From contig JAOASS010000016.1 in the NCBI GenBank assembly GCA_030158485.1, forward strand, positions 1-64,000: 64,000 nucleotides of DNA. The letters are read 5' to 3'. The notes under the pieces are model-generated. The model was not told where the DNA came from and did not search any database. It saw only the letters and a program-made list of their open reading frames with translations. A program made the translations under genes and the position numbers. This DNA is from Pseudobdellovibrionaceae bacterium (GTDB taxonomy: Bacteria; Bdellovibrionota; Bdellovibrionia; Bdellovibrionales; Bdellovibrionaceae). Shown here one piece after another: positions 24,094 through 33,141 of this stretch. Each line of letters starts with the position of its first letter. Positions within the stretch are counted from its first letter, which is position 1.

Positions 24094-24480
24094 TTATTCT
24101 TCGTCCTCTTCTTCCTCGTCGTCCTCATTTTCATCATCATCTTCTTCGTCCTCGTCTTCTTCAGAAGCAACTTCAGCTTCAATTTTAACGAGCCAACCTT
24201 CTTCGTAAGGATCTTCCATAATAATCGTAGGATCTTCGACTACTTGGGCATTAATTTCTAAAATTTCACCATCGACTGGAGAGTAAATATCGAGTGGACC
24301 GTCGCTTGTTTCGATAGTTCCAATAACAGCTTCAGCTTCTACTTTTTCACCTTCAGGAGAAAGATCAACCGAAGATATTTCATCGAAGTCTTCAAGGGCT
24401 TCTTCGTTTATGCCAATTGTGATAACGCCGTCTTCATTTTGCATCCACATTGAGCCCATATAGTTTCTTCGTTCACTCAT
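24094..24480 (-). CDS. GcvH-like lipoyl-domain protein lacking the lipoyl lysine
   Basis: 128 residues. Residues 12-103 follow glycine cleavage H protein: GVITIGINEEALEDFDEISSVDLSPEG, then IGTIETSDGPLDIYSPVDGEILEIN and DPYEEGWLVKIE. In true GcvH the swinging arm is on Lys in ESVKAA; here the aligned segment is ETSDGP, with Asp60 in place of Lys. The protein therefore cannot carry lipoate there. The last 22 residues are almost all Glu/Asp. No gcvT or gcvP genes are nearby. It may have a structural or binding role. AGGTGGAAT precedes the ATG. Confidence 0.85.
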   Translation of the reverse strand: MSERRNYMGSMWMQNEDGVITIGINEEALEDFDEISSVDLSPEGEKVEAEAVIGTIETSDGPLDIYSPVDGEILEINAQVVEDPTIIMEDPYEEGWLVKIEAEVASEEDEDEEDDDENEDDEEEEDEE

Positions 24481-24662
24481 AATTCCACCTTCGTTTGAAT
24501 ATTTTTAGTAAACCAATTAGAACAAAAAAGGGACGACTTTTGAAAAGCATCTAACGCGCAGCATGTTGGGCTTTACGAATCACTGTTGTTTCTGGTACAC
24601 ACTCGGTCGAACGTTCATATTGCAAAAACGAAATCTTTATCAATTTTCAGAGGGGGGAATTG

Positions 24663-25268
24663 ATGACGAAACGGGTTTTTGTCTACGGTTCTTTATCAAA
24701 AGGCATGGTCCATTTTGATAAAATCGCAGGCGCAGTCCAAAACAGTGAAAAAGCATGGGTAAATGGCGCGGCGTACCAGTTGCGTGTTGGTTATCCTGTG
24801 CTTCTTAAAGGAATATCAAATCAAATTGTCGGCACCGTAGTTGAACTTAATTCTTTCGATCTCATGTTACCTTTATTAGATCTATTTTATGGGTACTCTG
24901 GTCTGGATTCTTCTAAAAGCCTTCATTTTCGAGAGCTCACTCAGGCGAAGTTATCAACTGGTGAAAATGTTGATTGTTGGGTTTACTATTTGAATCCGCG
25001 AAAGTTACCTTCCAGTGCTCGTTTTATAGGTGACGGTGACTGGGAGTCTGGAATTCAAGGCCCTAAATTCACAGATCAGTTAACTGAAAAGCAAAAGCAT
25101 TATATCCGTAGGTTGGGATCTGCTACTGGCCGAGAGGTTGTTCCCATTGATCTGCCACTTTATCGGGAATTGATGAATTTGGAATTGATAGTGGACAAGG
25201 GGCGTCGACTTGCTTTATCTAAGTTCGGACAAGAGGTTTGCCGTTATCTTGGAGAATCAAAAGCCTAA
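24663..25268 (+). CDS. Gamma-glutamylcyclotransferase-like (GGCT/AIG2 fold) protein
   Basis: 201 residues from ATG 24663, which has AGGGGGG upstream. The first 110 residues carry the GGCT-like fold: RVFVYGSLSKGMVHFDKIAG is the usual YGSLxxG nucleotide-loop-like start, and WVYYLNP a later strand. Such enzymes release 5-oxoproline from gamma-glutamyl amines. The expected catalytic Glu near LLDLFYGYSGLD is not clearly aligned, so activity is uncertain. The C-terminal 80 residues (KQKHYIRRLGSATGREVVPIDLPLYRELMNLELIVDKG) are an added helical region. It overlaps the TrmL gene by 20 bases. Confidence 0.78.
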   Translation: MTKRVFVYGSLSKGMVHFDKIAGAVQNSEKAWVNGAAYQLRVGYPVLLKGISNQIVGTVVELNSFDLMLPLLDLFYGYSGLDSSKSLHFRELTQAKLSTGENVDCWVYYLNPRKLPSSARFIGDGDWESGIQGPKFTDQLTEKQKHYIRRLGSATGREVVPIDLPLYRELMNLELIVDKGRRLALSKFGQEVCRYLGESKA

Positions 25269-25734
25269 TTTTAGAATTGTTTTAGTAGAGCCGGAAATCC
25301 CACAAAATACGGGGAATATCGGAAGAACCTGCGTTGCCACTGCTTCAGAACTTCATCTCGTTGGAAAATTAGGTTTTGAAATCAATGACAAGAATTTAAA
25401 AAGAGCAGGTCTTGATTACTGGCAACATCTGACTTGGCATCACCACGAAACATTTCAAGATTGGCTTCTTTATGTCGAAGATCAGTCTCGAGTTTTTTAT
25501 TACTCGGCATTTGCTACAAAGAATTATACGAACGTTGAATATCAAAAAGGTGACTGGCTTGTTTTTGGTAAAGAAACAAAAGGCTTAGATCCTGAAATTT
25601 TAAATCGAAATCAAGAAAAGTCACTTGTTATTCCTTTATTAGGCCCAGCTCGCGGTCTCAATTTGGCGACAGCGGTTGCCGTTGTTGCCTATGAAGGTGT
25701 CAGGCAATTACATACAACAGAAAGTGAAATATAA
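25249..25734 (+). CDS. trmL: tRNA (cytidine/uridine-34-2'-O)-methyltransferase TrmL
   Basis: 161 residues, SPOUT-fold RNA methyltransferase of the TrmL/CspR type. Motifs: FRIVLVEPEIPQNTGNIGRTCVAT (motif 1), DWLVFGKETKGLDPEIL (motif 2, SAM knot) and LVIPLLGPARGLNLATAVAVVAYEGVRQ (motif 3). It methylates the 2'-OH of the wobble base in leucine tRNAs using SAM. TTG 25249 gives the expected length; AGAGG upstream is 12 bases away, so the start is not firm. Translation is probably coupled to the overlapping upstream gene. Confidence 0.88.
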   Translation: MENQKPNFRIVLVEPEIPQNTGNIGRTCVATASELHLVGKLGFEINDKNLKRAGLDYWQHLTWHHHETFQDWLLYVEDQSRVFYYSAFATKNYTNVEYQKGDWLVFGKETKGLDPEILNRNQEKSLVIPLLGPARGLNLATAVAVVAYEGVRQLHTTESEI

Positions 25735-25736
25735 AA

Positions 25737-26291
25737 ATGGAAAGAAAACGACAGTTATGGGCTCTTATTTTTTTTGGATTGCTAGCTGTGGCTCCCTTTA
25801 TTCCTGTTGCCACTAGTTTTTTCGAGCTTCGGTCGGCCATTTTATTTGATGAACAAGTTTTTTGGGCTGATGGTCAGGAGTTTAAATACTCAGTTCCCCA
25901 ATTGAATAAAGGATTTTACGAACTCCGTCTTGATTCTTCGGTTTCGGATTGGCAGCCGATAGTGAAATTGACATGGAGTTTGATGGAAAAGAAAACGTCT
26001 CGTGAAATTATATCAGTTTCCGAGCCGCAAGAAATCATTCTAACAAAGCCAATTGCTAAAATTCTGATTTCTGAAAATACCCAGGGCGAAAATGAACTTT
26101 TAATTCGCTTTTCCAATTCAAATCCGACTCAACATGTTTTAAGAATTAAATTGGGCCAAGATCGAGACTCGATGCTGGCCAAGGGTTCCCGTGAATTCGG
26201 GATTGTTCTCGCCGTCAGTCTAGCTTTGATGTTGTTGCTATGGAAACCCCTGATGAAGCCACTCAAATTGGCTCCGCCAATAACGAAATAG
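25737..26291 (+). CDS. Membrane protein with a periplasmic domain, unknown family
   Basis: 184 residues. One helix is near the start (LWALIFFGLLAVAPFIPVATSFF) and one near the end (FGIVLAVSLALMLLLWKPL). Between them lies a soluble beta-rich domain of about 125 residues (VFWADGQEFKYSVPQLNKGFYELRLD...). I recognise no family. The ATG follows the trmL stop by two bases, so it is in that operon. Confidence 0.65.
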   Translation: MERKRQLWALIFFGLLAVAPFIPVATSFFELRSAILFDEQVFWADGQEFKYSVPQLNKGFYELRLDSSVSDWQPIVKLTWSLMEKKTSREIISVSEPQEIILTKPIAKILISENTQGENELLIRFSNSNPTQHVLRIKLGQDRDSMLAKGSREFGIVLAVSLALMLLLWKPLMKPLKLAPPITK

Positions 26292-26390
26292 AGCAGCTGA
26301 TCATATCTTGGAACCTCACCTGTAGCAGTCTATCGATGACGCTCTAAGGTGTTGCCGTTCTGATGCCCTAGAGATATTCTAGCACAACTT

Positions 26391-29090
26391 ATGACGGCAA
26401 ATTTTTTAGCAAAAATATTCGGTACCAAGCATGATCGTGAAATGAAAAAGTTGAAACCTTTGGTTGATCAAATCAACCAACTGGAATCTTCTCTGCAATC
26501 CCTTTCAGATGATCAGCTCAAAGCAAAGACACCTTTTTTTAAAGAGCGACTGGCGAAAGGCGAATCTGTTGATTCCATTCTTCCAGAAGCTTTTGCAGTT
26601 TGTCGCGAAGCTTCGAAGCGTGTGCTCGGCATGCGACATTACGATGTCCAGCTCATTGGTGGGATTATTCTTCACAAAGGAACCATCGCTGAAATGAGAA
26701 CCGGAGAAGGTAAAACCTTAGTGGCCACATTGCCGGTTTATTTAAATGCACTTACAGGTCGTGGAGTTCACGTTGTGACAGTCAATGACTACCTGGCCAA
26801 GCGAGATGCCGAGTGGATGGGTCGTCTTTATAATTGGTTAGGCTTAACCTCTGGTATTATCGTGCATGGATTAAATGATGAAGAGCGAAAAGTTTCATAT
26901 AAATCGGACATAACATATGCCACAAACAATGAATTAGGCTTTGATTATCTTCGAGATAACATGAAGTATGATTTAAATGATTATGTTCAGCGCGAACATC
27001 ATTTTGCGATTGTTGATGAATGTGATTCAATTCTGATCGATGAAGCCAGAACTCCTCTGATTATTTCGGGTCCAGCGGAAGCTTCGACGGATAAGTATTA
27101 CTCAATTAATAAAGTGATTCCATCTCTTGAAAAAGACAAACATTTCACGATTGAAGAAAAATCTAAAACTGCTGCATTGACGGAAGAAGGCATTACAAAA
27201 CTTGAACAACTTCTTAAAGTTGGAAATTTATACGATCCAGAGCATATTGAAACTCTTCATCACGTTTACCAAGCACTGAAAGCGCATCAGCTTTATCGTA
27301 AAGATGTTGAATACATGGTGATGAACAATGAAGTGGTTATTGTGGACGAATTTACAGGTCGTCTGATGCCCGGTCGTCGCTGGAGTGATGGCCTCCATCA
27401 GGCTATCGAAGCCAAAGAAGGTGTTGACGTCAAAAACGAAAATCAAACTTTAGCTTCAATTACATTTCAAAATTATTTTAAAATGTATACGAAGATGTCG
27501 GGAATGACTGGAACTGCGGATACAGAAGCTGTTGAATTCAAAAAAATCTATAATTTAGATGTCAGCGTTATTCCGACGAATAAGTCGATTCAAAGAAAAG
27601 ACGAAGAAGACGTTGTTTATAAAGACCAAAATGCGAAATATAAAGCAATTGTCCAGGACGTTAAGTCAAGAGTTGATCGTGGACAGCCAATTTTGATCGG
27701 AACAGTCAGTATTGAAAAATCAGAAACTTTGAGCTCTTTCTTGAAAAAAGAAGGTATTCGCCATGATGTTTTAAATGCGAAAGCACACGAACGTGAAGCA
27801 GAAATAGTTGCTCAAGCCGGAAGAAAAGGTGCGATTACAATTGCAACCAATATGGCCGGTCGCGGAACAGATATCGTTTTGGGTGGTAATGCTGAAATTA
27901 TGGCGAAGAAATCAACAGGTCTTGAAGAAGGGCTTGAGTTTGAAGAAGCAGTTAAAAAATTTAAAGCACAATGTGATGCAGAACGCCCTCTGGTCGTAGA
28001 AGCGGGTGGACTTTATATTATCGGAACTGAACGACATGAATCTCGACGTATCGACAATCAGCTTCGCGGTCGTTCAGGTCGTCAAGGTGATCCCGGAGAA
28101 TCAAAATTTTACTTAGCTCTTGATGACGATCTCATGCGGATTTTTAATGGTGAACGAATTCAAAAAATTATGGGAATGCTCAATATCCCTGACGATGAGC
28201 CCATCACCGCTAAAATGGTGACTCGATCAATTGAAGGTGCACAAAGAAAAGTAGAAGGACATCACTTCGATGTGCGTAAGAATTTACTTGATTATGACAA
28301 TGTCATGAATTTGCAGCGCCAAGCAATTTACATGATGAGACGTCAAATTTTAGAAGGTCAAAATATCGAACGCACTGTACTTGATATGCTAGGTGATGTT
28401 ACTTCTGTGACACTCGATACGCATGTGCCGCAAGAAAGTAAAAAAGAAAATTGGAGCTTAGAAGGTCTTAACAACACACTTCAACAGCAATTCGGTCTGC
28501 GCATTGAGCTTAACGAAAGTATGACTCATGAGTCGATTACGACAGCTGTCAGTCAAGCTGTGAAAGCTGTTTATGATCATCAAAAATCAACCATGGGAAC
28601 TTTCTTTGAGCAGATTTTAAAAATGGTTTTGTTGCAAGCCATTGACCAAAGATGGAAAGAACACTTACTCATTATTGATAAGCTAAAAGAAGGAATTAAT
28701 CTTCGGGGCTATGCTCAAAAAGACCCCATTATTGAATATAAAAAAGAAGCGTTTAATGCGTTTGTTAAGTTAAATGATGTCATTAAATCTGATGTTATTG
28801 AAAAAATGATGAAAGTTCAAATTGTGGCTCAGCAGGCAGAACAAGCACTTGCGAGTTTTCAACCTGAAGAAGCTGATCTAAGTAACTTAGACTATCAGCA
28901 TCCTGATGCGCGATCTTCTTCACGTCCGCCAGCCACTAGGTCTTCAGAACAACTTGAACCCGATAGCCAGGGTTTGAATGCAAGCGGCCAGACTCGTCGG
29001 ATGACGATGTCCCGTCAATCTGCTTATTCTGATGATTCTAAAATGAACCGCGCTGACAGAAGAAAACTTGAAAAGCACAAGAGGAAATAA
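26391..29090 (+). CDS. secA: Preprotein translocase ATPase SecA
   Basis: 899 residues. Walker A is [14 protein letters not shown], the DEAD-type Walker B is [21 protein letters not shown], and the second motor domain has [14 protein letters not shown] and [24 protein letters not shown]. The preprotein cross-linking and scaffold domains are intact. SecA drives export of unfolded preproteins through SecYEG. The C terminus ends in a basic tail ([17 protein letters not shown]) with no Cys/His, so the zinc-binding SecB-interaction module is missing. The gene is followed after two bases by a zinc-ribbon protein. Confidence 0.98.
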   Translation: MTANFLAKIFGTKHDREMKKLKPLVDQINQLESSLQSLSDDQLKAKTPFFKERLAKGESVDSILPEAFAVCREASKRVLGMRHYDVQLIGGIILHKGTIAEMRTGEGKTLVATLPVYLNALTGRGVHVVTVNDYLAKRDAEWMGRLYNWLGLTSGIIVHGLNDEERKVSYKSDITYATNNELGFDYLRDNMKYDLNDYVQREHHFAIVDECDSILIDEARTPLIISGPAEASTDKYYSINKVIPSLEKDKHFTIEEKSKTAALTEEGITKLEQLLKVGNLYDPEHIETLHHVYQALKAHQLYRKDVEYMVMNNEVVIVDEFTGRLMPGRRWSDGLHQAIEAKEGVDVKNENQTLASITFQNYFKMYTKMSGMTGTADTEAVEFKKIYNLDVSVIPTNKSIQRKDEEDVVYKDQNAKYKAIVQDVKSRVDRGQPILIGTVSIEKSETLSSFLKKEGIRHDVLNAKAHEREAEIVAQAGRKGAITIATNMAGRGTDIVLGGNAEIMAKKSTGLEEGLEFEEAVKKFKAQCDAERPLVVEAGGLYIIGTERHESRRIDNQLRGRSGRQGDPGESKFYLALDDDLMRIFNGERIQKIMGMLNIPDDEPITAKMVTRSIEGAQRKVEGHHFDVRKNLLDYDNVMNLQRQAIYMMRRQILEGQNIERTVLDMLGDVTSVTLDTHVPQESKKENWSLEGLNNTLQQQFGLRIELNESMTHESITTAVSQAVKAVYDHQKSTMGTFFEQILKMVLLQAIDQRWKEHLLIIDKLKEGINLRGYAQKDPIIEYKKEAFNAFVKLNDVIKSDVIEKMMKVQIVAQQAEQALASFQPEEADLSNLDYQHPDARSSSRPPATRSSEQLEPDSQGLNASGQTRRMTMSRQSAYSDDSKMNRADRRKLEKHKRK

Positions 29091-29092
29091 AG

Positions 29093-29680
29093 TTGGCAAT
29101 TTGTCCCAGTTGTCAGGCTCAAATTAAAATTGGCTCTGAATTTTTCGGTGGCTTGTTCACTTGTCCAGAATGTCTTGCTATCTATTTTATTGGTTTTGAT
29201 GGTAGCCCAGAGTCTAGACAACAACAGGAGTCTCAGCCATTCAGCGAAAGCATAATCTTACCTGATGATTCCAATTTACCTGAAACAGCTTTCGAGACTC
29301 AGCCTGATCCACAAATAGATTCAGTGCCCTATTCTAATCCAATTCAGGATTATGTCGCTCGTGATCAGCTCGAAGAAACCTCAAGCTCTCCGATTTTCAG
29401 TCCTTTGCAAGATGTAATCGATTTCGCTCATAATGAAGAGTCAACGTCACTAGCATCGTTTAATGTTCAAATTCGAGGTCTTGACGTAAATGAAAATTTG
29501 CAAGCTTTGAAAGATATTTTATCAGATTCAAAACTTCAGCTCAATTTCGATCAGCTTAAAAAGAAAATAAAAAATGGAATTTTAAAATTAGAGAAACTGA
29601 GCCCGGCGCAAGCGGCCGTTCTTTCATTTCGCTTGCGCCCATTGCCTATCGAAATGAAATGGGAGCAAAGTCTTTTATGA
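29093..29680 (+). CDS. N-terminal zinc-ribbon protein, unknown function
   Basis: 195 residues starting at TTG 29093, two bases after secA, using AGAGGAAA at the secA 3' end. Two CxxC knuckles (CPSCQAQIKIG...FTCPECLAIYFIG, residues 4-28) form an MJ0042-like zinc ribbon. Then comes a low-complexity acidic region to about 110, and a compact C-terminal domain (FNVQIRGLDVNENLQALKDILSDSKLQL...PAQAAVLSFRLRPLPIEMKWEQ). This layout is known in delta-proteobacterial cytoplasmic adaptors. Its stop overlaps the next ATG by four bases. Confidence 0.7.
   Translation: MAICPSCQAQIKIGSEFFGGLFTCPECLAIYFIGFDGSPESRQQQESQPFSESIILPDDSNLPETAFETQPDPQIDSVPYSNPIQDYVARDQLEETSSSPIFSPLQDVIDFAHNEESTSLASFNVQIRGLDVNENLQALKDILSDSKLQLNFDQLKKKIKNGILKLEKLSPAQAAVLSFRLRPLPIEMKWEQSLL
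29605..29639 (+). repeat. Perfect 10-bp inverted repeat near the end of the zinc-ribbon gene
   Basis: GGCGCAAGCG (29605-29614) pairs with CGCTTGCGCC (29630-29639) around a 15-base loop. It is GC-rich in an AT-rich region, inside coding sequence and about 40 bases before the next start. It could modulate coupling between the two genes or stabilise the upstream message. Confidence 0.6.
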
Positions 29681-30246
29681 TTAAAGTCGTCATACTTGTC
29701 TTATTCTTGATATTAAATGCTAACGCGGAAGAAGTACCAGAAGGGACACAGAAGCCCAGTGAAGCAGCGGCACCAGAGGCCGTAACACCAGATCAAAAAG
29801 CAAGTAAAGAGCTAACTGAAGTTGAAAAGCAGGTCTCAACATTAGGGGCAAAAGTTAAAGCTAAAAATGATTCAATTGAAAATCTATTAAAGCAAAAATC
29901 AGTTGAACAAGATCCAGATAAACTTTCTGAAATTGTAAAGCTTGTCCAGCAAGAGCATCGTGATTTAGAAAAATTAACTCAAGAATACAATATCCAACTG
30001 AGCATCCTTCAATACCGATTTCCAGAAAGGGGTCTTAAGGCAGGAAGGCGTTATCAAAGATTAAATACAAAATCTTTAGATGAAATGGAAAAGACGATGG
30101 GGCTTGAATCGCACCTTAAGAAATCCCGCGAAAAAATTAAAAAAGTTTATGGAATTCAGGAAAAAAAACCGACTTTTTCAAAAGACAAAAAAAAGATTTT
30201 AATCGAAGAAGAAAGTCTTTTACAGCCCGCGACACTATCAAAGTAA
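29677..30246 (+). CDS. Exported coiled-coil protein
   Basis: 189 residues from ATG 29677, which overlaps the previous stop (ATGA); a longer in-frame start at 29659 is rejected. The signal peptide is MIKVVILVLFLILNANA. An Ala/Pro/Glu-rich linker leads to a long helical coiled coil at about 50-115 (ASKELTEVEKQVSTLGAKVKAKNDSIENLLKQKS). A basic region follows (RFPERGLKAGRRYQRLNTKSL). No family recognised. Third gene of the secA transcription unit. Confidence 0.72.
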   Translation: MIKVVILVLFLILNANAEEVPEGTQKPSEAAAPEAVTPDQKASKELTEVEKQVSTLGAKVKAKNDSIENLLKQKSVEQDPDKLSEIVKLVQQEHRDLEKLTQEYNIQLSILQYRFPERGLKAGRRYQRLNTKSLDEMEKTMGLESHLKKSREKIKKVYGIQEKKPTFSKDKKKILIEEESLLQPATLSK

Positions 30247-30256
30247 TTAAAGCCAA

Positions 30257-30595
30257 TTAGTTTAAAAGATCACGTTTTTTATTAATTAAAATAATTTCTG
30301 CGTAAATTTTAATAATTTCATTTGTTACGGGTCTGTTTTCTAAACCATACTTTGTCTTTAAAAAATCGACAGATTCTGCCATTACAATATCTCGCGTGAA
30401 ATGTTTTTTAAGATTAGGGCCGAGCTCACTTTCAAGAGCTTTGCTTTGAGTGCCTTGTATAACTAAGTAATCTTTCATATTAATTAGCAAAATGTCACCA
30501 CCCAGAGTTTGTTCATTTATGCTGACAGTTGGCAACTTGATTTCGGCACGAGCCACGCAAACTAAAAACATCACTAATAATAAGATAAATTTCAT
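30257..30595 (-). CDS. Small exported protein, unknown family
   Basis: 112 residues with a signal peptide (MKFILLLVMFLVCVARA) and a soluble domain of about 95 residues (IKLPTVSINEQTLGGDILLINMKDYLVIQGTQSK). No motif recognised. It lies 21 bp downstream of the BamE-like lipoprotein gene on the same strand, so the two are probably co-transcribed. Confidence 0.65.
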   Translation of the reverse strand: MKFILLLVMFLVCVARAEIKLPTVSINEQTLGGDILLINMKDYLVIQGTQSKALESELGPNLKKHFTRDIVMAESVDFLKTKYGLENRPVTNEIIKIYAEIILINKKRDLLN

Positions 30596-30616
30596 ATCCA
30601 GACCTCTTTCCAGAAG

Positions 30617-31057
30617 TTATCTAATCGATTCAAACTCAGGAACGTAGCGAACTTTATCTGTTCCTTTGATTCTTTTTTCATATTCTTCAGCGCCTTGGCC
30701 AAATTGACTGCGTGATTCGACGAGTTCTTTGTAGGCGACTGCATTTGACTCCTCATTTTTTTTATCAACAGTAGCTGCCTGCTTTTCTTCTGGAGCTTTA
30801 TAGGATTCTCCAACATAATCTGCGATGCCGTTTGAAAAATGGATTTCTCGTTCATAGCGAATTCCATCTTGGTAAAATATAATAAACCAGCGATCTTTTC
30901 CGTGAAAACGAGTGACGGCCCTTGGCCCACCAATCATTTCAAGAACTTGGTCTTTATCCATACCAGGTTTAATTTCATCGAAAGCTGTTTTTAAATTTGT
31001 TTGGCAGCCAGAAAGACATGCCAAAATAAAGACTAATAAAATGAAATTATTCCCCAT
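30617..31057 (-). CDS. BamE/SmpA-OmlA-like lipoprotein
   Basis: 146 residues. The lipobox LACLSGCQ gives the lipid Cys at 18. The SmpA/OmlA fold follows (IKPGMDKDQVLEMIGGPR...DRWFIIFYQDGIRYEREIHFSNG), the pattern of BamE and related outer-membrane lipoproteins. BamE is an accessory subunit of the barrel-assembly machine. The charged tail (about 85-146) is an addition. Because many SmpA-fold lipoproteins are not BamE, I leave the symbol blank. Confidence 0.78.
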   Translation of the reverse strand: MGNNFILLVFILACLSGCQTNLKTAFDEIKPGMDKDQVLEMIGGPRAVTRFHGKDRWFIIFYQDGIRYEREIHFSNGIADYVGESYKAPEEKQAATVDKKNEESNAVAYKELVESRSQFGQGAEEYEKRIKGTDKVRYVPEFESIR

Positions 31058-31145
31058 GTTTAATAGCTTATTAGAGTTAAGCTATGTTGACGAGAGGTTT
31101 GCGAAAAGCATATCAAAATGAGACAGCTATATGCGCAGTTTATAA

Positions 31146-32132
31146 TCACCATTCAAGCGCGACAGCGGCCATTGAAAGCCCGCCACCAGAGCCAACAAGC
31201 ATGACTTTGTCGCCTTTTTTTAGTTTCTTATCTTGGACGGCATCTGACAGGCACATACCAATTGAAGCACTTCCCGTATAGCCATAATTTTGCATAATCA
31301 AATGAGCTCGATCCCGTGGAAGTTCTAATTTATCCATCGTTTCATTGATACTTTGGATATTAAACTGGGTGATAAAAAAGTGATTAATATCGCGATAGTT
31401 CCAACCTGCTTTTTCTGCTGTCTGTGTCACTAATGAAGGCCAATGAAGTCCATTTGTTTCTGGTGGAATTCGTTTAGGAAATGTTAAAAGATGTTCTTTT
31501 TTATCCAAAACATCTTGGTTAAAAGGCTTGTACGAGCCCCCAGCATAAATTCCCATATAGTCATGGTATTCACCAATCGACTTGTAAGTTGCCGAGATAA
31601 TTCCTGCGAACTTATCGGTAGATTTTAAAACAACAGCCCCAGCTCCATCCGCAAAAAGAGTCGCTATTTTATAATCTTCTAAATTAAGCCAGCGGCTCAT
31701 GGCGTAGGCGCCCACAACAAGAACGTTTTGAATTGATTTATCAGTTTGGATATAGCGGCGACCCGTATCAAGTGCAGTTACAAACCCCGCGCACGCGGCG
31801 TTGATGTCAAATGTTCCAGCTTTTGTTGCCTTCATTTTATGTTGAACTACAGCTGCAGTAGAAGGCGATAGGTAATCAGGAGTATCGGTCGCGATTAGAA
31901 TAAGATCCAGATCTTGAGCAGTCAGGCCTGCATTTTTTAAAGCCATTTCTGCTGCTGGAACCACTAAGTCTGAAGTAGATTGGTTGGAGTTCATCCAACG
32001 GCGCTCAAAAATATTTCTTTGTTCACGCAGAAACGTATCGATGTCTTTTTTGTAAAGATCGTTGAAAAACTGATTTTTAACTATTTTTTCCGGTGCGTAA
32101 TGACCTGTTCCCGCGATAAAAGCTTGAGCCAT
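31146..32132 (-). CDS. KAS III (FabH)-like ketoacyl synthase with altered triad
   Basis: 328 residues with a complete thiolase fold. The nucleophile is Cys114 (DINAACAGF) and the C-terminal GSGGGLSMAAVALEW is typical. The usual His in the PHQAN motif aligns with Thr255 (FFITQFN), and the usual Asn in GNTSAA aligns with Tyr285 (NYGYTGSAS). This departs from the Cys-His-Asn triad of FabH. The enzyme may use different acyl chemistry, as some KAS III relatives in secondary metabolism do. It is divergent from a fabG-like gene, so both may serve a specialised acyl pathway. Confidence 0.85.
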   Translation of the reverse strand: MAQAFIAGTGHYAPEKIVKNQFFNDLYKKDIDTFLREQRNIFERRWMNSNQSTSDLVVPAAEMALKNAGLTAQDLDLILIATDTPDYLSPSTAAVVQHKMKATKAGTFDINAACAGFVTALDTGRRYIQTDKSIQNVLVVGAYAMSRWLNLEDYKIATLFADGAGAVVLKSTDKFAGIISATYKSIGEYHDYMGIYAGGSYKPFNQDVLDKKEHLLTFPKRIPPETNGLHWPSLVTQTAEKAGWNYRDINHFFITQFNIQSINETMDKLELPRDRAHLIMQNYGYTGSASIGMCLSDAVQDKKLKKGDKVMLVGSGGGLSMAAVALEW

Positions 32133-32275
32133 ATTGATCTCCCAATTTTTCTAACTAATATTGACTTTTCTCCTCTCAAAAGTGAATAGAACTGTCACGC
32201 TTTAAAAATAGAGTACAGACACTAGTTGACCCTTTTCCTATGCTATGGGAGACACAGGCTTAACGAAGAGGATTT

Positions 32276-33019
32276 ATGACAAAATTACAGTTTCAATTTG
32301 AAAATAAAAATGTGGTCGTAACGGGCGGAGCATCAGGTATTGGCTTTGATATCGCAAGGCACTTTCTCCAATCAGGGGCCCAAGTAACCATTTGGGATTA
32401 TTCTCAAGAAGCTCTCGATCAAGCGCAAGCGGAATTGGGTCAATGGAAATCCCAGTTAAAAGTGGCAGTGGTTAATGTGACAAATCGTGACCAAGTGGCT
32501 CAAGCGGCTGCCGCATTACCTAAAGTTGATATCTTGATAAATAACGCTGGAATCACAAAAGATAAGAGCTTCGCGAAAATGACAGGCGAAGATTTTGATG
32601 CAGTAATTCAAGTGAATTTGACTGGTTTGTTTAACGTGACGAAAGCTTTGCTCGAAAAATTCACTGAAACTAGCGGCAAAAGAATTATTAATATTTCTTC
32701 AGTTGTGGCTCTTTATGGAAACTTTGGTCAAACAAATTACGTTGCTGCAAAAGCGGGAGTGATTGGTATGACAAAAACGTGGGCCCGTGAACTAGGTAAA
32801 AAAGGATTTTGCGTTAATGCAATTGCGCCGGGGTTTATTAAAACAGCGATGACAAATGCGATGCCTCCGGAAGTTCTTCAGGGTATGGCGGCGAAAGTGC
32901 CAGTTGCTCGCTTAGGTGAAACTGCGGACATCGCAAATGCAGTACTCTTTCTTTCTTCAGATCAAGCAGCTTATATTAACGGAACAGTTATCAGCGTTGA
33001 TGGCGGGTTAGTATTATAG
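32276..33019 (+). CDS. FabG-like short-chain dehydrogenase (3-oxoacyl-ACP reductase)
   Basis: 247 residues. The Rossmann motif VTGGASGIG is near residue 16, NNAG is the structural motif, and the catalytic Ser-Tyr-Lys appears as NISSV...TNYVAAKAG. The C terminus INGTVISVDGGLVL is typical of FabG. It reduces a 3-oxoacyl thioester with NADPH. Pairing with the divergent KAS III-like gene suggests a shared acyl substrate. GAGGA precedes the ATG. Whether it is the housekeeping FabG is not decided here. Confidence 0.9.
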   Translation: MTKLQFQFENKNVVVTGGASGIGFDIARHFLQSGAQVTIWDYSQEALDQAQAELGQWKSQLKVAVVNVTNRDQVAQAAAALPKVDILINNAGITKDKSFAKMTGEDFDAVIQVNLTGLFNVTKALLEKFTETSGKRIINISSVVALYGNFGQTNYVAAKAGVIGMTKTWARELGKKGFCVNAIAPGFIKTAMTNAMPPEVLQGMAAKVPVARLGETADIANAVLFLSSDQAAYINGTVISVDGGLVL

Positions 33020-33079
33020 TTTTTTTGTCTAATTTGTTGATGTATAGAAGTTTATCGTTCTAAAAATCATTCCCATTAA

Positions 33080-33110
33080 GAATCGGCTCGCAAGAGTCGA
33101 TTTTTCTTTT
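33080..33110 (+). terminator. Rho-independent terminator after the fabG-like gene
   Basis: AATCGGCTC pairs with GAGTCGATT (one mismatched pair) around GCAA, followed by TTTCTTTT. It separates the fabG-like gene from the kinase gene. Confidence 0.75.
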
Positions 33111-33141
33111 TAGCATTAAGTCTTGTATACTCAAGAGCAAG

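Noticed and set aside
24094-24480. Functional glycine cleavage H protein (gcvH)
   Set aside because: The lipoyl Lys is replaced by Asp60 and no gcvT/gcvP genes are nearby, so I call it GcvH-like only.
24609-24616. GAACGTTC as a LexA-type operator upstream of the cyclotransferase-like gene
   Set aside because: An isolated 8-bp palindrome is too short, and the neighbouring gene has no link to the SOS response.
30592-30933. Open frame of 113 codons on the minus strand
   Set aside because: It lies almost entirely within the BamE-like lipoprotein gene in another frame and has no ribosome site or recognisable domain.
31146-32132. Housekeeping fabH
   Set aside because: The His and Asn of the catalytic triad are not conserved and no acpP, fabD or plsX gene is adjacent.
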